Assembly: GCA_019914945.1 (NCBI GenBank)
Contig: CM034108.1
Span: forward strand, 10,852,280 to 10,916,279
From: Typha latifolia
Lineage: Eukaryota > Streptophyta > Magnoliopsida > Poales > Typhaceae
Direction: 5' to 3'
DNA length: 64,000 nt
Under the pieces are notes generated by a model, which saw only the letters and a list, made by a program, of their open reading frames with translations, did no database searches and had not been told where the DNA came from. Position numbers and translations under genes: made by a program. Within the stretch, counting starts at the first letter, position 1. The number at the start of each line of letters is the position of its first letter. Positions 25,900-37,008 of this stretch are shown one piece after another.

Positions 25900-26240
25900 G
25901 GGTTAAATTTTTTTATGCCTAAAATCACTTTAAGATATTTAAAAAAGTCTCAAATCAGTCTTTATACTTATAATTAAAATGAGATTGTTAGTTCTCTATT
26001 AAATTTAACCTAGTACTACGACTATTTCGATCATTTAGCTGTATTATTTCAAAACCTACATGTCTTCTCTAACAAACACAATAGGGGTATTTTAGTTATT
26101 TTAATATCATTCAGTTAAATTTAACAGAAAAAATAATAATTTTATTTTTAGTCATAAGTATAAGGACTAGTTTCAGACTTTTTAAAATATAAAAAAATAA
26201 AGTAATTTTAAACATAAGTACATAAGAGTAAAATATAATT
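25900..26240. mobile_element. MITE-like inverted-repeat element, copy 2
   Basis: Segmental duplicate of the element at 4,661-5,010. It has the same inverted halves (ATGCCTAAAATCAC on the left, TTTTAAACATAAGTA on the right) and is non-coding. Confidence 0.6.
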
Positions 26241-27585
26241 AACTCTAGAATTTTATATTTGGTATCATACCACAAGGATCGACATTTATTTAATTGCTCG
26301 TGCATTTTTCTTCTAGTGAGAGTATTTGGGATCACCGAGGGCAAATATTAGAAGTTAATTATAATATTTAAATATCTATATTTATTTAGTTAGAATATTA
26401 TTTTAAATTTTGCTATTAAAAAATATGATATCCGGGTTTAGTACTATCTAATCCATATGGAAACTAATTTTACCATTAATTATAATCCCAAGCCACGTTA
26501 TTGTGGAGGTTGGGAAATATATCCTTTCAAGTTTATGTGATCATGGAAATGATTTTATACATCATAACCACCTTAAATCTTATCTATCTTATTTGTTAAT
26601 TTATACATTCCTTCATCCTCTAAATCCATTTAACTATAATTAATCTTAGTTTAGCATTATATATTTAGTGTATGGAGTTACAAAATGAACTTAGACTAGA
26701 TGTATCTATCTAGATAAGAGGCTATGTTAGGATTTTAGTGTTACCAAATGTGTATACATTTACGCATGCAGATGTGACGTTTACGCATACAAAGATTTAT
26801 ATTTGGCAGTTTGAACGCGTTTCAAAAAATTAGTCATCATATTCGAATGCACTCAGGCGGCATTAGAATGTTCCCATGTAACTTGCAAAATTTAAGAAAA
26901 AATATTGACCTTATTTTGAAGAAATATTTGTCTTATTTCTAAGATGTATTTATCTTATTTTCAAGCTAGGTAAACCGTGGTTGTTTACCTAATTTGGAGT
27001 TTTTTCAGGTAATTTTTTTTGTGTTTGTGATTATTTTTTTGACGCTTTATTTTTTGATTCATTCTTAGAACATTTATTACGTTTTTTTAATTAGTATCAT
27101 AACATATCTAAGAATTCGCATAAGTTTATATTATTCAAGCTCATTGAATGTTCATCCTCTTGGCCTATGAGATTTAATCAAAACGCTGTAACTATTAGTC
27201 TGTTCATCTAATAGAGTTTAAGTCCTCAAATAACCTAGTTAGCTAATATAGTATGAGTTCTGTTCTTTTGTATATTAAATGCTGCTAATATTTTCTATGT
27301 TGAGAATATTCTCTACAAAGGATTAGAAGGTTTTTTTTTTTGTTTGGCAAATACCGTGAATAGGAAGGATTCAATTAGCAAATATAATCCTTTGACTAGT
27401 TGACTATCAATCCCCGTTCATGCTTTACTCGCGTTCTTATTATGGCCGCCAACTTTTCTTTTATATTCTGATATTTCGTACCAGCTTTGCAAGTTTTAAT
27501 ATATTTTTCTTGCACGGTATGGAATCGAATAGTAATAATTTAAACTTTTAGTGGCAAGCAAGTAAAAGCTCCAAAAAATACTTGA
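26241..27585. other. CRK upstream flank, duplicated, non-coding
   Basis: It matches 5,011-6,351 with scattered small indels. No gene is supported. Confidence 0.6.
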
Positions 27586-27965
27586 GAGAAATTTATATAT
27601 AATACATTGTCTTTTAACGAAACTATGATTTGCACCGTATATTTTCGCTGTTTATAAATTGAGTCATTTAATTTAGCAAATACGTATAAAAAATTATTTT
27701 GCGGTTAGATTTATTAGTTAAACTTAATTTAAGTTAACTATACTAAGAAAATTATAAAATACAATCAACTAAGTCATACTAAGGGTGTTTTGTCATTATA
27801 AAAATAAGAGCATTTTAGTTATATTAAAAATAAAATATATATATTTAACATAGAGTATTTTATGTACGTATTCGTTAAATTATAAGGCTCGAAATATAAA
27901 TAATAAAAATGTAAAGTATAAATTATAATTTAATTAAAATATAAAGTGTTATATGCAAATTTCTC
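27586..27965. mobile_element. Mutator-like MITE, copy 2
   Basis: It begins GAGAAATTTATATA and ends GCAAATTTCTC, complementary termini of the same family as 43,720-44,137. It is the segmental duplicate of 6,352-6,732. Flanking 9-mers (AATACTTGA and AATAGCGAC) agree only in the first four bases. Confidence 0.65.
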
Positions 27966-28074
27966 AATAGCGACGTGTCGTATAAATATATAATTTTGTT
28001 AGTATCATACGTCTATTCATACTCAGGTAATAAATTACAACTTATTAATCCAAACTTTACTACTATAAAAATTA

Positions 28075-28300
28075 AAATTTCGTTTAGTATTTTACGTAAA
28101 AAGATATATCTAGGTGGATCTTCTGGGATATTTTTATAAGTATTCCATTTGACACACTAACAAACTTTTAGATTAAAGAAATAATAAATACTTGATGGAA
28201 TTCTATTCTCTTGCTGCTCTTTCGGTCTGCCATTGGTGAATCTCCAACATCAATTATAGCGTACACGTTGTAGAAGAAGACTTCGAAACGTCCCAAGAAT
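28075..28300 (+). promoter_or_regulatory. CRK promoter-like block, copy 3
   Basis: Homologous to 6,815-7,050 and 15,160-15,410. It keeps TTTAGTATTTTACGTAAAA and GCGTACACGTTGTA, but the TGACG core has become TGACA. It lies about 200 bp upstream of the truncated CRK 5' exon, so it no longer drives a full gene. Confidence 0.45.
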
Positions 28301-28492
28301 TAATTATCATTACCTGAGGCCACGACTAAGAATTGCAATAGTATTCTGGAAGTATTTCATTAAAGATATGAGACTTTCTAGGAAGTCTTTCGAAGTCCCT
28401 AAGATATATAATATACTGAATGACGAAGACTACCTTTCGATTAAATATCTATCTTCTCATCAAATAACAAGATAGCTTGCTACTGGGAAACA

Positions 28493-28668
28493 ATGGCGTC
28501 GTTCCTTCTCTTTCCTAGTTTGTACCCCAAGCTACTACTCCTGCTCGTTATACACCAGAGTCCCACAACCAAGACACAAAACACCAGACTTCCTGGAGTT
28601 GAAATTATGTGAGATGGATGGGGACTACAGAACTAACAATGCTTTCAAAGCCAACCTCAAGTCACTCT
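28493..28668 (+). pseudogene. CRK 5' stub (group A), truncated by an LTR
   Basis: ATG at 28,493 starts a clear CRK signal peptide (YPKLLLLLLVIHQSPTTKTQ-like). A one-base shift leads to TGA in the MetStop sequence ATTATGTGA near 28,611. A second frame then reads NNAFKANLKSLL, the start of DUF26-1. The exon stops abruptly at 28,668, where an LTR begins. The rest of the gene is not found downstream, so it is a dead stub at the position equivalent to CRK-A1 in copy 1. Confidence 0.85.
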
Positions 28669-29090
28669 TGTTAAAAATATCGTGTATTTGATATGCATAT
28701 TTTATTAATTTTAAACTCAGATTTAAGTGGGAGCCACATATTATTAATGATGGATTAATATAGAATTAAAAAATCTCAAATAATACTTTAATATTATATA
28801 TTTATTTACTCAAATCTATGAAGAGAAGTGAATAAAAATTGACTTTAAAATTAGTATCATAACAATAGAAAATAAAAAAAATGAGTTTAACACTACATTA
28901 TATATTTAAGAAATGTTAATATAATATACAAGTGTTAAACTTTTCATGAGCTTAAAAAGAAGGAAAAGGGAGGTCACATGTAGATGTTAATATGATATAT
29001 AAGTGTAACATTTTTATGGGCTTAAAAAGAAGAAAAAGGGCACGGCATGTGCTTTGCATGTGCCCTACCTCACCTTTCTTTCCCCAACTT
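28669..29090 (+). mobile_element. LTR family C fragment truncating the CRK stub
   Basis: It begins TGTTAAAAATATCGTGTATT at 28,669 and follows the family C LTR of 60,253 through GCCACATATTATTAATGA, ATAGAAAATAAAAAAAATGA and GAGCTTAAAAAGAAG. A stretch of about 70 bp around the TATA-like region is tandemly duplicated (TGTTAATATAATATACAAG near 28,915 and TGTTAATATGATATATAAG near 28,986). The 3' end is not recognisable. Confidence 0.65.
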
Positions 29091-30558
29091 GCTTGACTAA
29101 AGGGGTTCTCATTGTGAGACAGAGGACGAGAGAGGGGTAGGCCTAAGGGCCCCTAGCACACGTCACCGACGATGTGCAAGGTGGCCGACCCCTCGGGGAG
29201 AGGGTTGCCGCCCCTTCTCTCTTTATTTCTTCCTCTTTTGGCTCACTCCTCTCCTTCTACCTTTCACTGAGCCCCCCTCACCATCCGACCATCGACTAGA
29301 TCGCTGCCATGGCTAGAGTCGGTGAATCGTTTTTAAGCCCTCCTTCCTCGCTCCATCGTCTTTACTTTCGTATTTAGTGTAGTGTCGTGGTGCTTTGCAT
29401 GCTTGTGGCCACCGACCTTGGGTGTGACTGATTGGGCCGACAGCAGCGGTTGGTTGACCAATTTCGGCCACCAGTGAGCTAGGCAGAGGGAGGGATCCCT
29501 TTTGAGCTCCTTCTCTTGATTTGAGAAGGCTTAGTAGGGCCTCGAGAAAGGTGCCCAATTCGGCACCGGTGAGGCCCTCCCTCCTCCTTCCCCGTCCTTC
29601 ACCATGTCTGCTTGGTGCCTCGCCGTGCCCTTCCTCGAGCCATCAGGCATTGGCTAGTGGCTATGGGGAGTTGTCGAGATTGAGGGGCCCTTTGTGGCAT
29701 CTCCCTTGACATGAACCCCTTCGTTTGTAGATGTTAGGCATCGGCTAATCGCCTGCAAGAGGTCCCCCTCATAGGAACGGTTTCGAGGTGGGAGGGGAAA
29801 GAGCCCCCTCTCAAACTCGGTCTGAGCCCCAGCCTCATCTGGCTTGGGATTGCCTTCGGTTGAGCTACATTTGGCCCAGCCTAAGTGCTCAGGATCGAGA
29901 TCGGGCTAGGCTTGGCCTATCTTGAGAGTTCTGAATTAGGTTGGGCTTTCCCTAGCTCGAGCCTGATCCCCTTCAGGCAAGGCTCTACCCTAAGCCCATT
30001 TGAACTGTAGGCTAGCCCGATCCGTCCCCTGGGCTAGCGTAACTAGGCCCAACCCAACCCAAATGGCTGGGCCAGCTAGTTAGGGCAAGCTCGAGCCTTT
30101 TATGGGCATTTTTCTTTCCTTATTTCTTCTTTTCTTTATTTTCTCTCTTTCATTACACCTTTAATATCGAAATATAGGTGTTGACCTAGTATTTTGTCAT
30201 AGAGCTCCCTAAGACTAGTACCCACCTCAGAATAGGCTGGGATTAGTGTGATATAGCTTATCGCTAGAGAATTTTAGTGAATTTAGACAAGTGGTTTATC
30301 AACCCTTATTGTTATTACTTGATATGATATGTTATAGTTTAAATAATTATTTATAACATGATAGTGTGATTAATTACCATTCTGACACCTATTTATTTAA
30401 CATGCTGCTTGACATAACTACTATTATTTTGATTGTTATGTATACTCATTAGTATGTTAGATATGATAACCTCCACTATTCTATTTTGCTAGTCGTGTTT
30501 TATCTTATCATGCCACTAGCATGCGAACACAACCATAAATAAAATGATCTCTATGTCT
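29091..30558. other. GC-richer unassigned interval
   Basis: Base composition changes to about even GC from 29,100 to 30,120, unlike the AT-rich surroundings. It contains repeated GGCCCAACCC and GCTAGCCC-type runs. Open frames at 29,313-29,709 overlap on both strands and resemble nothing I know. It may be internal or LTR sequence of a retrotransposon entering through the family C LTR at 28,669, but no protease, RT or integrase motif is visible. Confidence 0.35.
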
Positions 30559-30630
30559 TGATAATACCCGACGCCTCCCCAATGATAGTACCCGACGCCT
30601 CCCCAGTAATAGTACTCGACACCTCCCTAG
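30559..30630 (+). repeat. 24-bp tandem repeat, three copies
   Basis: The unit TGATAATACCCGACGCCTCC plus CCAA is repeated three times without gaps (30,559-30,582, 30,583-30,606, 30,607-30,630). Divergence rises in the third copy (ACTCGACACCTCCCT). Flanks are AT-rich and non-coding. Confidence 0.85.
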
Positions 30631-31280
30631 TAAAGGGGTTTTAGAGAGTGGGTGAAGGGTTTGTGAGAGCGATAGCTGATGTTTGGAGACAGTGTGAGTA
30701 GTTAGGTTATGCTAGGTTAAATATTTAATATATATATATCGGCGGGTTGATTCGACCCGACCTGACCCATCTACTTCAACAAGTCAAACGGGTAAGTATT
30801 CTAAACTTAAACACGTCTCAATTATTAAACTAGTTGGGTAGATTGATTCGTTGATGACCTAAATTCAATTAGAATAATCCCAAATTCGATTAACAGCCAT
30901 GTGTAAGCGTATTGGGTTACCTGGTTGGGTCAATTTTTGCTACCCCTAATACCTATCCGCCTAATGGTGCATACCAAGCTAAATATATTGCACACATTAA
31001 TATAGCATTGCATGCATTACATACATAGAATATTTTATTTTATCTACGATCTATTCTTTTATTATATTTTAGATCAAATCTAAGAGTATTTTAATAAATT
31101 ATTCTTCTTTCTTTCACTTTATATTGCATCAAACATAATTATTACATCATTATCTCAAAATACAGCTAAACATAAAATAGTTATTCCTAAAATAAATTTT
31201 TTTATTTTAGTAGTAATATTTTTTATTTGTTCTACTTCTTTTCACCTTTATTCCTAATGTGAACAATACGTCAGAGCATT
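30631..31280. other. Unassigned AT-rich interval
   Basis: No gene or recognised element. It includes a GGCGGGTTGATTCGACCCGA-type stretch near 30,742, of the kind often found in LTRs. Confidence 0.35.
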
Positions 31281-31891
31281 CATTTGATAATCCTTTAGTT
31301 GACTGCCAATCCTTTACAAAAAAAGTCTCCCTTCATGTTTTGCTCGTGTTCTTATTAACACCACCTTTTCTTTTATATTCTGATCGTTTCTTTCCAGCGT
31401 TGTATTTTTGTATTTTTTTTCCCTTGCGGGTATCTTATTATCCGTTTTTGGTTAATGTAAGCTTTTCTTTTCAGAAAAAAAAAAGAAAAGAGAAAAGAGA
31501 GCAATGTGGCAATGAGAGGGGAGTTTTTTTCAGAATAATTGCAAGATGCAGCTTTGTAATGTGCAAAATGTATATGACATTGTGTAGGGATAACTTTGAC
31601 ACATATTATCTTTATAATGGCATCTTTATTTTACTAAGGATAAGTATGGCACTTCCAAGAATATATAGAGAGAATAGTGATAATATAAACTTTCAGTGGG
31701 AGGTATGCATATAGGCATCTCATTTGTAGAGTTATTTCTTATTTAGACGACTGCTTGTGTGCTCTCCAACATAAACTATAACTGCTGTTGTACATTCTTA
31801 TCAAATTAACAAGATAGTTGCTTGTCATGCCCAACTAAAATTATGGTTGCTGTGCGGCTAACAAATTGATCAAAAATATTAAGTCTATAAC
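31281..31891 (+). promoter_or_regulatory. 5' flank of CRK-A3
   Basis: Positions 31,285-31,440 match CRK upstream flank at 6,160-6,310 and 27,380-27,540, so this is ancestral group A 5' sequence. Positions 31,795-31,905 match the CRK leader (CTTATCAAATTAACAAGATA, then GAAACAATGGCG), with an insertion of about 75 bp inside the leader. The 151-codon open frame here is not conserved in the other copies and is not a gene. Confidence 0.5.
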
Positions 31892-32389
31892 ATGCTACGA
31901 AACAATGGCGTCGTTCCTCTCATGTCTGATTTGTACCCGAAGCTACTCCTCGTACAATTCCTGCTCGTCGTAATCCATAGTCCCACAACCAAATCACTAA
32001 CACCGTTGAACTCCTGTGGGACAGAAGACACAGCAAATTTCAAAGCCAACCTCAGGTCACTCTTCCGCACCCTCCTCGCCTCAGATGTCTCCTTCTGTCA
32101 TGTCAAGATAGCAGCTGGCCAAAATGCTGACAAAGTGTACCGCTTAACCTTTTGCCGAGGTAACTTGTCTGTCGACCAGTGCCGGACATGTCTCAAGGCG
32201 GACATGCAAGAGATGCAAGAGATCGTCAAGCAGGACTGCTTCCTCCGCTGCTCCGACAAGGATTTCTTCGGCTACTCGGAATCAGGTGATTCTTTTACAG
32301 CCTGTTTGGCTGAAAACGCTACGGAACCGCAACTGTTCAATGACGCGTTAGGCAAAATGCTTGAACAATGCTTAGTCAACAATTCATAA
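31892..32389 (+). pseudogene. CRK-A3 ectodomain exon, second DUF26 deleted
   Basis: The ancestral ATG (31,905) is out of frame by one base, but in-frame ATGs at 31,892 and 31,922 restore the reading. The latter gives a signal peptide-like start (MSDLYPKLLLVQFLLVVI). The first DUF26 keeps CRGNLSVDQCRTC but has lost about 14 residues before DCFLRCSD. After DALGK a deletion fuses exon 1 directly to the 3' part of intron 1, removing the second DUF26, hinge and splice donor. Translation ends 11 codons later at TAA (32,387). The possible product is a secreted single-DUF26 protein of about 155-165 aa. Confidence 0.75.
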
Positions 32390-32407
32390 TTCCGGCTTTT
32401 GTTTCAG

Positions 32408-34296
32408 GTAGAGGAGGCAATAATAAGCTCTGGATTATCTTTACAATTGCATCATCTCTTATATCATTCTTTTCTTTCTCCTTCCTGTGTTTTCTATGGA
32501 TTGAAAGAAAAGGACGGGCAAGTAAGTTTAAGGGATCGACATCCTTGATATTTTATCTTGGTGTAGTTGCATTTGTGACATGAAAATGAAGGGACTGTAC
32601 GAATGATTCAGGACAAAAGAAAGAAAAACTACATGATGAACAACAAATTCTTGGCATCAAAACCGATGAACCAAGTAGGTTCTGGAGCAGTGAAGAGAAC
32701 AGTTCAGAGTTTACTTTTTACGATTTTTCTCAGATAGCAAATGCCACAAATCAATTTTCCTCCGAAAACTTACTTGGAGAAGGCGGATTTGGACCTGTAT
32801 ACAAGGTAGTGTATGTAACCTTTTCTTACTCGTTTCACATCCACTAAAAGATGCATTTCCTCAAGCATTTTCTTGAAGTTTAATTTTCATCATGCTCAAG
32901 TTTTCCATTAAGAAAATATGTAGTAGATATATTATTGTCTAATTCCACATTAGAAGTAGATATATGTGTGCAAATATATCTAATTTCTTACGGACATGAA
33001 CAAAGGGTACTTGAACTGATTTTCCCAACTAATTGACAATATTGAGGGCTTTCCGTGATACATTATAGGGCCAATTGGCTGAGGGTCTTGAGATTGCAGC
33101 TAAAAGACTTGGTGCTCGTTCCCGCCAGGGTCTTGTGGAGTTTAAGAACGAGATCCAAGTAATTACCAAGCTTCAACATATAAATTTAGTTGCTTTACTT
33201 GGTTATTGCATTCAAGGAGAAGAGAAGATATTGATCTACGAATACATGTCAAACAAAAGCTTGGACTTCTTTCTATTTGGTTTGTTCTCATTAGACACTT
33301 CAATTATTTTATACTTATCTTTTAATTAGACTGGTCCTCAACAGCTTCTAACTTTTCTCAGACCAAACAAGAGGAGCATTGTTAGACTGGTGTAAGCGCT
33401 TTCGTATTATTGAAGGAATAGCTCAAGGGATTCTTTATCTTCACAAGTACTCAAGACTTCGTATCGTCCATAGAGATATAAAAGCAAGCAACATTCTCTT
33501 GGACCATGATATGAATCCTAAGATATCAGATTTTGGCGTGGCTAAAATTTTTGGCTCAAATGAGACCCAAGCAAACACAAACAGAATTGTTGGTACTTAG
33601 TAAGTATATATATATAGCTCAACATGCTAATGCGTTTAACTTTTTTAACCACAATATTTTTGATAACATCTATAGAATTAACTATGTGTTTTAGTGGTTA
33701 TATGTCTCCTGAATATGCTTTCAAGGGTCTGTTCTCGATCAAATCTGATATCTTTAGCTTTGGAGTATTGCTTCTTGAGATAGTGAGCGGAAAGAGGAAT
33801 GCAGGTTTCCACCAATATGGCAACTCTATTAACCTACTTGGCTATGTGAGTGGTCTTACAATCTTCTTATTTATAGCATCATTTGATTTATTTCATAACG
33901 AAATGGTTGATAATTATCTTCCCTGGTTTGCTTTAGAAAACGGAAATAGAGGAGTATTTCTAATTAGTGTAATGAAACTTATCTCAGACATGGGAGCTAT
34001 GGAATGAAGGCAAATGGCTTGAGCTTATAGATGCATCACTCGGTGATGAGTACGACAAAGATGAGATACTAAAATGCATTAATATAGCATTAATGTGCGT
34101 GCAAGAGAATGCCATGGATCGACCCACCATGTCCAGTGTCATTGCTATGCTAAGTGGCGAGAGTACAAATCTGCCTAATCCTAAGCAGCCAGCTTTCCTC
34201 AATCTGATGACCACTAATGAAGAAGAGGAGCCACTAGACCTAAGAAGAATTTATAGTGTAAACAACGTGACAATCACAACGCCATATGGTCGATGA
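32408..34296 (+). pseudogene. CRK-A3 membrane span and kinase exons, orphaned
   Basis: Exons 2-7 at 32408-32521, 32612-32805, 33069-33279, 33362-33599, 33695-33845 and 33988-34296 have correct splice sites and phases and no internal stop. They encode a span (ASSLISFFSFSFLCFLW), GEGGFG, Lys in EIAAKRL, HRD, DFG and the TITTPYGR tail. The exon 1 donor is gone (see 31,892), so no normal transcript can join signal peptide to kinase. Substitutions at usually fixed sites (QHINL for QHRNL, WCKRF for WGKRF, DFGVAK for DFGMAR) suggest relaxed constraint. Confidence 0.8.
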
Positions 34297-34406
34297 TATT
34301 AGTTTATGAAAAGAGTAATATTGAGCAAATTTGATTGCAGGCAATGGAGTGTGAAGTCACACATATAGGAGGAGTAGGAAAAAAAGAAGAGAGTTTATGG
34401 CAATGG

Positions 34407-35069
34407 TGATAGGGCTCAGCTTAGACTGAACCCAAGGTGGAGGCCGGTCGGCTTGGGCTTCCTTCAGGCATGGGTGCAACCCAATTATTTTAATAAGCCT
34501 ATATTTTATTTTAAACCCTGTTGTTATGTTATCTAATTTCTAGTCCTAGTTGTTTTAATTTGATTAGCTTGCTGCTCTTGAGTCGAATAATATTGGACTA
34601 GCCAAGCCAATTAGGAGTGGCCATTGCGCACTCTTTTGGACTATTTCAGAATATTTTCTAATTTTGAATTCCTTCTCATCTCTCCCTCTCCTCTCTCTAA
34701 GCCGAGAACCCCACGATCAATGGTCGTGGCCACCACCACCATTGGACTACCCTTTCATCCGACCGACCCCGCTCATCCCAGAGAAATGGTCACCTTCTTC
34801 CCCGTCTAAATCTCTCCCCCACGCTCTTCATCACTATTTTCCCATCAGCCCCATCCATTATGTTTTTGGTTACTATTTTAATTATATCTTTCGATCTAAC
34901 CAGCCAAACATCGTGATCTTAGATCTATTGGATTCCTCTCTTCTAGAGGAACAAGATATCAAAATGTTATGAGGTTCTAATGGTTAGATCTCCTTAAATC
35001 TCACTCGAAAAATTCACCCTAGAATCCTCCCAAACACCATTACAGATTGTATCAAGCAAATTCCTAACA
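34407..35069 (+). mobile_element. 5' LTR of a retrotransposon (family F)
   Basis: It starts TGATAGG and ends CCTAACA, a near-perfect 7-bp inverted terminus, immediately before a primer binding site. Left of it the CRK-A3 3' flank (GAGTTTATGGCAATGG) is cut, compared with the equivalent flank of A2. Length is 663 bp. No matching 3' LTR is seen. Confidence 0.7.
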
Positions 35070-35073
35070 ACTT

Positions 35074-35085
35074 TGGTATCAGAGC
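35074..35085 (+). other. Primer binding site (initiator tRNA-Met type)
   Basis: TGGTATCAGAGC is the classic plant LTR-retrotransposon primer site complementary to the 3' end of initiator tRNA-Met. It lies 5 bp after the LTR end. Confidence 0.85.
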
Positions 35086-35116
35086 ATCATCAGTCTTCGG
35101 CGTGCTTTCCCTACAT

Positions 35117-35557
35117 GGCAACGACCAGATATGTGGCTCGGAGAAGAAAAGAAGGTCTCATGGAAGAGAGACCCAACTATGGCCGATCGACCACCCATCC
35201 ACCCGCGGATGAACCCCACCGTGGGGAGATGACAACAACGACTCCTTCTAAAGTTCCAACCATCAGCGATGCTGACATAGCCCTCCTCATGCAGGCTCTT
35301 ATCACCAGCACCACAGAGAACACTACTGGGTTGAGGAGGATGAGTGAGAAGTAAGATCGGATGATCGAGAGCATGAATCTATTGATGCCGGAGAGCTCCA
35401 ACCATAGAGCGACACCAAAACCACCACGAGCTCAAGCGGAGGCACCTCCATGGCGTGAAGCCTTGCTGCCCATACATGTGGAACTCAGGCTTGAGCACAT
35501 GACAACCCTTGGACCAGCCATGGTGGAGCCAATTCATCATCCCGCATCAAACGGGTG
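35117..35557 (+). pseudogene. Retrotransposon gag N-terminal fragment
   Basis: It begins MATTRYVARRRKEG and continues through one in-frame TAA (35,352) to about 35,557. It is the only coding sequence of the family F element. Its basic start and position after the PBS suggest the N-terminus of a Ty3/Gypsy-type gag, but I recognise no further domain, so the superfamily is uncertain. It is cut off by the minus-strand Copia relic at about 35,590. Confidence 0.5.
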
Positions 35558-35589
35558 CTAACCGATGACGGCTATCCTCCCGTCAAGAT

Positions 35590-36540
35590 TGTTTGTTCAT
35601 GAGGTCGATATCACAAGGAATTATGTGATTAGTTGCTCCGGAGTGTCAGGACACCAAGTGGGATCAATGGGATCAACAAACTATATAGCAGCAAAGGCTT
35701 TGTGTAGTCTGGGAGGTATCATCCTCCAAAGCAAAATAATGATTAGCCTTGTGATTAGGAAGGCCACATATGTAGCAAATCACTTGTGAAGATACAGAAC
35801 GACCACGAGACCTCCTCGAGTCCCACGATAAGGTGGACCACAACCATGAGATGGGGCAAAGTAACCCCGATCACCTCGATGTTGAGGCTTGCGACCTCTC
35901 CCTCGAGTATAATGAATATAGAACCAAGTGCAGTAGCAGTTTGATGGGCGACTTGATGCTGAGGCACAGTTCATGATCAAGGAGGCCATAAGACTCATCA
36001 AGAGTAGAATTGTCACTACAAGGATTGATGGTAGAGGCTACGGGATCATACTCAGGACCAAGTCCACGAGTAATACGTAGAACCAAATCATCAATCACTC
36101 CTGACTGGCCGGTTTGCTAGAGCCAGAGCCAACATGTTGCCATGTTGGAAAAAAAAAAAACTCAACAACTGATTTTGACCCTTTTGGACGAAAAAACTGC
36201 AGCTTGGTTTTCATGTTTTGAACACGAGCACAGGTATAGGACCCATATACCTTTTCTAGGGTGATCCATACATCCCTACTAGTTTCTTGGTTAATGATTT
36301 GAGAGAGAACAACATTAAACCAACCTAAGACCAATTGGACAGTTCCTGCGACAAACCCAAGAACACCATGACTTCGAAGAACGGGAGTGACCTGAGTTTC
36401 TCACAGGAGGTAGTTATTGGCCGAGAGCTTGGTGGAGACTTCTTGTTTGATGGACTTGATAATGGGCAGGGAAGCTTCAGTTGAAGGTAGAATATTGGTG
36501 GTGCTGGAAGAAGAAGCTGCACTAACCATAGAGAAAGGGG
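35590..36540 (-). mobile_element. Copia gag-protease relic, minus strand
   Basis: Read from 36,540 downward: a RSHGVLGF-like stretch, then VLGWFNVVLSQI and DVWITLEKVYGS of the UBN2 gag domain, then EYDPVASTI, and at about 35,610 HSGATNHII, the protease active-site region with the expected Asp changed to His. Stops and shifts are frequent. Integrase and RT are absent. Confidence 0.7.
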
Positions 36541-36861
36541 AAAAAAGCTACCTGATTAGAGGAGGGATAAGACTAAAAATACCATCCATGTAGAAGCTCT
36601 CAGGATTTGAAATGATCCCCTTATCTTTCATGGGACTCACGTATCTTTATTATCTAGTATTTGTTAGTACAACCAAAGAGATAAAATGTTACAATAGAAG
36701 GTTAAGAGAGAGCTGATAACAGATGGTTACAGTTGACGATGAGTAATTCTATATAATATTCCAGTAGATATAAGGGGGCAAAAGTTACATTTTTTATACA
36801 ATTTACCTACGTTCAAAAGCAGATAAAAATATTAATCGACTATAAAAGATAAAAGAATGCA
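36541..36861. other. LTR fragment and AT-rich spacer
   Basis: Positions 36,590-36,690 match the LTR piece at 22,978-23,060, so the same Copia family left traces at both sites. The remainder is unassigned AT-rich sequence resembling CRK 3' flank (TTTACCTACGTT). Confidence 0.5.
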
Positions 36862-37008
36862 TTCTTGCTCATCATACTTCTTACTCCTCTTGTCCTATTA
36901 TGTGTATTCCCGCTGTTCGACGAATGCAGACTACATAAATAATAGTACTTTCAAAGCCAACCTCGATCCTCTTCTCCTCCCTCAAAGCAACGGATGCATA
37001 GAGTAGCA
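36862..37008 (+). pseudogene. CRK exon 1 relic (group B)
   Basis: About 150 bp aligning with the start of CRK-B1: a CTCATCATACTTCTTACTCC signal-peptide piece, then codons for NNSTFKANLDPLL, and then loss of similarity. It ends in TAG near 36,998. It shows that another group B gene once stood upstream of B1. Confidence 0.75.

Noticed and set aside
31259..31714. 151-codon plus-strand open frame upstream of CRK-A3
   Set aside because: Homologous sequence in the two other CRK 5' flanks does not keep the frame. The translation is low complexity and has no domain.
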